Assembly (NCBI GenBank): GCA_009740415.1 | Contig: WOYE01000009.1 | Location: forward strand, 806,001-870,000 | Reading direction: 5' to 3' | Length of the DNA: 64,000 nt | Source: Planococcaceae bacterium Storch 2/2-2 | Lineage (GTDB): Bacteria > Bacillota > Bacilli > Bacillales_A > Planococcaceae | Shown: positions 60,923 to 64,000 of the stretch, one piece after another | How positions within the stretch are numbered: the first letter of the stretch is position 1 | Layout of the letters: each line of letters begins with the position of its first letter | Program-made: the position numbers and the translations under genes | Notes under the pieces: model-generated | Databases searched by the model: none | What the model was told of the DNA's origin: nothing | Seen by the model: the letters and a program-made list of their open reading frames with translations, nothing else

Positions 60923-63343
60923 ATGACTACGATCGAACAACGTACGAAACTTACCGTCGATCAATTGAAACGGACCGTAGACCCTTCTACATTTCCGTTC
61001 GAAACGACAGCTGATGTCGAAGCATTGACGTCGATCATCGGACAAAAGCGAGGATACGAAGCGATGCGCTTCGGCTTACATATGGATAAGGACGGATACA
61101 ACATTTACGTATCCGGCATTCCAGGAACCGGGAAGAAAACATTCGTCGAATCGGTCGTGCGCGATTTCGCCTCACGTGAAGCGACGTTGTACGACTGGTG
61201 TTACGTCAACAACTTTGACGATTCGTACAAACCGCGCGTGTTGCAGTTGCCACGCGGTGTCGGCCGAACGCTCGAAGAAAGTATGGACGGTTTCATTAAA
61301 AATTTGAAAACGGACATCCCACGCGCATTCGAAGAAGAAAGTTATAAAATCGAACAGCAAAACATCCTCGACTCGTTCAAACGAAAAACAGAAGAAGTAA
61401 TTGACCGCTTACAAGAACTGGCGAACGCCGCTGGTTTTCTCATCCAACCGGTACCGGGCGGTGTCATGACGTTACCGCTGAAAGACGACACACCGATGAC
61501 GGAAGAAGAGTTCCATGCGCTCGACGAATCGGAAAAACAACGGATCGATGAAGAAAGCGTCGTTTTGCAAGAACAGATGCAACCGTTTTTAATCGAGTTG
61601 CGCGATTTGGAACGCGGCGTGAACGAAAAAGTCGACGCGCTCAACAAACAAGTCGCTCTCGGCGCAGCCGGTCACCATATCGAAGCGCTCAAAGAACAGT
61701 TCGCCTTCAGCGAACCGATTCTCGACTATTTGGAAAGTGTGCAACGTGACATTTTGAAAAACATCGACGACTTTTTAACGTCGGACGAATCGACGGAAGA
61801 GTTGCTCATGTCCGCACTTTCTCAACCGAACGTTTCGGATGCGATCGAACGGAAATATAAAGTGAACGTCTTGATCGACCATGCCGAGACAGAAGGCGCA
61901 CCGATCGTATTCGCCGACAACCCGACGTACTACAACGTCATCGGGAAAGTCGAATACGAAAGCCGGATGGGCGGGATGACGACCGACTTTTCTAAAATTA
62001 AACCGGGAGCGCTCCACGCAGCAAACGGTGGCTACTTGATCGTTCAAGTGAAAGACATTTTAACGAAAAACTTCGCTTGGGAAGGGTTAAAACGTGCCCT
62101 TCTCCAAGAAGAAGTGAAAATTGAAAACATCGCCGAGCAAGCAGGTGCGATCGCAACGACGTCGCTGCAACCGGAACCGATCCCGCTCGACGTCAAAGTC
62201 GTCTTCATCGGCGATATGGAAATGTATCAATTGCTCTACCAGTACGACGAAGACTTCCGCAAACTGTTCAAAATGAAAATCGACTTCGATACCGAAATGG
62301 ATGCGACGATGGACAATATGGAACATCTCGCACGGTTCATTCATACGCATGCGGTCAACCACGACTTGCTCCATTTCGACCGTGGCGCAGTCGCACGCAT
62401 CGTCGAGTACAGTATGCGCATGGCCGATGATCAACATAAATTATCGACGCGATTTAACGAGCAAGTCGAAGTGATGTACGAAGCGGACACGTGGGCAAAA
62501 CTAGACGGTGCGTTCGTCGTCACGGAACGGTACGTGAACAAAGCGATCGACAAACGAAAGTTCCGTAACAATTTGTACGAAGAAAAAGTACAAGACCGGA
62601 TCGACGACGGCTCGATTTTCATCGACACAGACGGTGCAGTCGTCGGACAAGTGAACGGGCTCGCCGTGTACAACCTCGGTCAATACCAGTTCGGAAAACC
62701 GTCGCGCATTACTGCGACGACGTTCGCCGGACCGAGCGGGATCATTAATATCGAACGAGAAAGTAAGCTGAGTGGCAGTTTGCACAACAAAGGGGTATAC
62801 ATTTTAAGCGGATACCTCGGGCAAACGTTCGCGCAAGACGTACCGCTCGCATTAACGGCCCACATCGCATTTGAACAGTCATACGGCGGTGTAGACGGTG
62901 ACAGCGCATCGAGTACGGAATTGTACGCGCTGCTCTCTAGTTTAGCGAACGTGCCGATCCGTCAAGGGTTCGCCGTCACCGGTTCGGTTAACCAACGCGG
63001 TGAAGTGCAACCGATCGGTGGCGTGAACGAAAAAATCGAAGGATTTTTCGACGTCTGTGCGTCGCGCGGCTTAACGGGCGAGCAAGGCGTCCTCATCCCA
63101 TATGCGAACCGCCACAACTTAATGCTCGATGCCCGTGTCATAGAAGCGGTCGCACGTGGTGAATTTCACGTATACGCGATTCGCACGATCGAAGAGGGAA
63201 TCGAATTGTTAACAGGTGTGCAAGCGACGAACCGACGAGATGACGGTTCGTTCGATCCTGCGTCAATTTACGGACGAGTCGCCGAGCGATTGAAACGATT
63301 CGCTCGCATCGCGCGTGCCAACGATGACCAAACCGATCAATAA
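60923..63343 (+). CDS. LonB-like ATP-dependent protease
   Basis: 806 aa. AAA module with Walker A VSGIPGTGKKT, a long helical insert (about 130-300), Walker B-type VVFIGD, then the Lon peptidase domain with catalytic S661 (VDGDSASSTELYALL) and K704 (GGVNEKIEG). The AAA_32-Lon_C arrangement, without the N-terminal LAN domain of LonA, matches the LonB-like group. It probably degrades misfolded or regulatory proteins in the cytoplasm. AAGGCGTG precedes the ATG. A TACAAT -10 lies at 60894-60899. Monocistronic. Confidence 0.88.
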   Translation: MTTIEQRTKLTVDQLKRTVDPSTFPFETTADVEALTSIIGQKRGYEAMRFGLHMDKDGYNIYVSGIPGTGKKTFVESVVRDFASREATLYDWCYVNNFDDSYKPRVLQLPRGVGRTLEESMDGFIKNLKTDIPRAFEEESYKIEQQNILDSFKRKTEEVIDRLQELANAAGFLIQPVPGGVMTLPLKDDTPMTEEEFHALDESEKQRIDEESVVLQEQMQPFLIELRDLERGVNEKVDALNKQVALGAAGHHIEALKEQFAFSEPILDYLESVQRDILKNIDDFLTSDESTEELLMSALSQPNVSDAIERKYKVNVLIDHAETEGAPIVFADNPTYYNVIGKVEYESRMGGMTTDFSKIKPGALHAANGGYLIVQVKDILTKNFAWEGLKRALLQEEVKIENIAEQAGAIATTSLQPEPIPLDVKVVFIGDMEMYQLLYQYDEDFRKLFKMKIDFDTEMDATMDNMEHLARFIHTHAVNHDLLHFDRGAVARIVEYSMRMADDQHKLSTRFNEQVEVMYEADTWAKLDGAFVVTERYVNKAIDKRKFRNNLYEEKVQDRIDDGSIFIDTDGAVVGQVNGLAVYNLGQYQFGKPSRITATTFAGPSGIINIERESKLSGSLHNKGVYILSGYLGQTFAQDVPLALTAHIAFEQSYGGVDGDSASSTELYALLSSLANVPIRQGFAVTGSVNQRGEVQPIGGVNEKIEGFFDVCASRGLTGEQGVLIPYANRHNLMLDARVIEAVARGEFHVYAIRTIEEGIELLTGVQATNRRDDGSFDPASIYGRVAERLKRFARIARANDDQTDQ

Positions 63344-63348
63344 GAGAG

Positions 63349-63377
63349 ACAGCTCGCTTCTGGCGAGCTGTTTTTTT
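63349..63377 (+). terminator. Terminator of LonB-like gene
   Basis: ACAGCTCGC / GCGAGCTGT with a 5-base loop, followed by TTTTTTT. Confidence 0.88.
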
Positions 63378-63448
63378 AATCGTTAGGCCATTCCACGAGA
63401 CAAGGTCCAACGTTTGTCACGACTTTTCCCCTAGCATCTTCTTTATTT

Positions 63449-63461
63449 TGTAAGCGCTACA
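63449..63461 (+). promoter_or_regulatory. Defective cre-like site
   Basis: TGTAAGCGCTACA is one base short of the perfect cre TGTAAGCGCTTACA. It lies ~160 bases before the symporter gene, where it may mark weak or lost CcpA control. Confidence 0.4.
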
Positions 63462-63567
63462 ATCTTTTGAACTGTTTTTATCATTTTGAAGGAAAAACGG
63501 TTGTCTTTTCGATCATTCCACGTTACGATCAATGCGTTGCAAAATACGATCAAATCGCAAGTAATGA

Positions 63568-63599
63568 GCGTGTTCTACTACGGTAGAATACGCTTTTTT
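63568..63599 (+). terminator. Leader terminator/attenuator before symporter gene
   Basis: GCGTGTTCTAC / GTAGAATACGC (11 bp, one G-U) with loop TACG and a following TTTTTT. It stands only 20 bases before the ATG of the symporter gene. In that place it would stop transcription unless melted, so it may be an attenuator. Confidence 0.65.
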
Positions 63600-63619
63600 C
63601 ATTGCGTGAAGGAGGAACA

Positions 63620-64000
63620 ATGATTGAATTAAGTACACATTTATGGATTCAGTTCGGCGTATTCATGGCGATCATGGTCGGCGTGAGCGCCTACGCTGCA
63701 AAAAAGACGAAGACGATGGAAGACTTCGCCATTAGTGGAGCGAGTCTCGGTCCGTACGTACTCGGCTTATCGCTCGCTGCGACGTTATTTAGTGCAGCGA
63801 CGTTCATGGGATATCCCGGTTATTCGTATGCGTGGGGGTTTAGTAACTTATGGCTCTATTTAGCGATTTTCATCGGTGCCCCGCTCGGTTTCATTACGAT
63901 TGCCAAAACAGTGTATCGCCAAAACGAACATCAACATTCGTTATCGCTTCCCGACTGGCTCGGCGACTATTACGAGAGCGACTTACTCCGTGTCGGTACC
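63620..64000 (+). CDS. Sodium:solute symporter (SSS family), 5' part (partial)
   Basis: 127 codons are in the window; the rest lies beyond. MIELSTHLWIQFGVFMAIMV (helix 1), KTMEDFAISGASLGPYVLGL, SLAATLFSAATFMGYPGYSY (sodium-site region) and WGFSNLWLYLAIFIG fit the SSS family (PutP/PanF/YodF-like). GGAGGAAC precedes the ATG. The leader contains a terminator hairpin and a cre-like site. Substrate cannot be named from the N-terminus. Confidence 0.82.
   Translation, partial: MIELSTHLWIQFGVFMAIMVGVSAYAAKKTKTMEDFAISGASLGPYVLGLSLAATLFSAATFMGYPGYSYAWGFSNLWLYLAIFIGAPLGFITIAKTVYRQNEHQHSLSLPDWLGDYYESDLLRVGT

Overview
The window is a 64-kb chromosomal piece of a low-to-mid GC Gram-positive (Bacillota). 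The signs are strong Shine-Dalgarno sites (AGGAGG type) before almost every gene, frequent GTG/TTG starts, lipoproteins, NEAT and S-layer-homology (SLH) surface proteins, a class B sortase, and CcpA-, Fur-, PurR- and PhoP-like operators of the Bacillus type. Codon and base texture (many TCG, CGA and ACG codons) suggest an Exiguobacterium-like member of Bacillales; this is an inference and no rRNA or tRNA is present to confirm it.

Layout. 0-5.5 kb: an XRE regulator, a Na/Pi cotransporter behind a PhoP-box-like promoter, and paired proteins of unknown function. 5.8-10.8 kb: a five-gene nickel/peptide/opine-type ABC importer with a small leader ORF. 11-13.9 kb: beta-carbonic anhydrase and two tandem SLH proteins. 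14.0-19.7 kb: an AT-rich defence island coding for a large UG-type reverse transcriptase, a separate nitrilase with an intact triad, and a HEPN protein. 19.9-34 kb: housekeeping and transport genes, with two YtrA-like GntR modules, a CcpA-controlled alcohol dehydrogenase, an APC permease, YitT, an enolase-superfamily epimerase and an AmhX-like M20 hydrolase. 34-37 kb: a coiled-coil membrane protein and a purine permease behind paired PurBoxes. 37.1-40.1 kb: a second AT-rich island, HerA ATPase plus DUF4297-like nuclease. 40.2-43 kb: an HNH-like protein and a CytX-type permease. 43-50.6 kb: a complete heme-iron (isd-like) locus with three NEAT proteins, substrate-binding protein, permease, ATPase, sortase B and a divergent heme monooxygenase, with Fur boxes between them. 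50.7-51.8 kb: a third AT-rich gene with an ApeA-like HEPN domain. 52-58.5 kb: P1 peptidase, cation efflux pump, and a feoA-feoB-nicotianamine-synthase-like-flippase-pssA cluster behind a Fur box. 58.5-64 kb: unknown membrane protein, DUF1269 protein, a LonB-like protease and the start of a sodium:solute symporter.

Two themes stand out. One is metal and heme acquisition: three Fur-type boxes, isd, feo, a Nik/Cnt/Opp importer and a nicotianamine-synthase-like enzyme. The other is anti-phage defence in AT-rich inserts scattered between GC-richer core genes. The most interesting candidate for an undescribed system is the reverse transcriptase-nitrilase-HEPN operon at 14.0-19.7 kb: it looks like a split relative of the RT-nitrilase (DRT type 1/UG1-like) defence proteins with an added HEPN effector or antitoxin.
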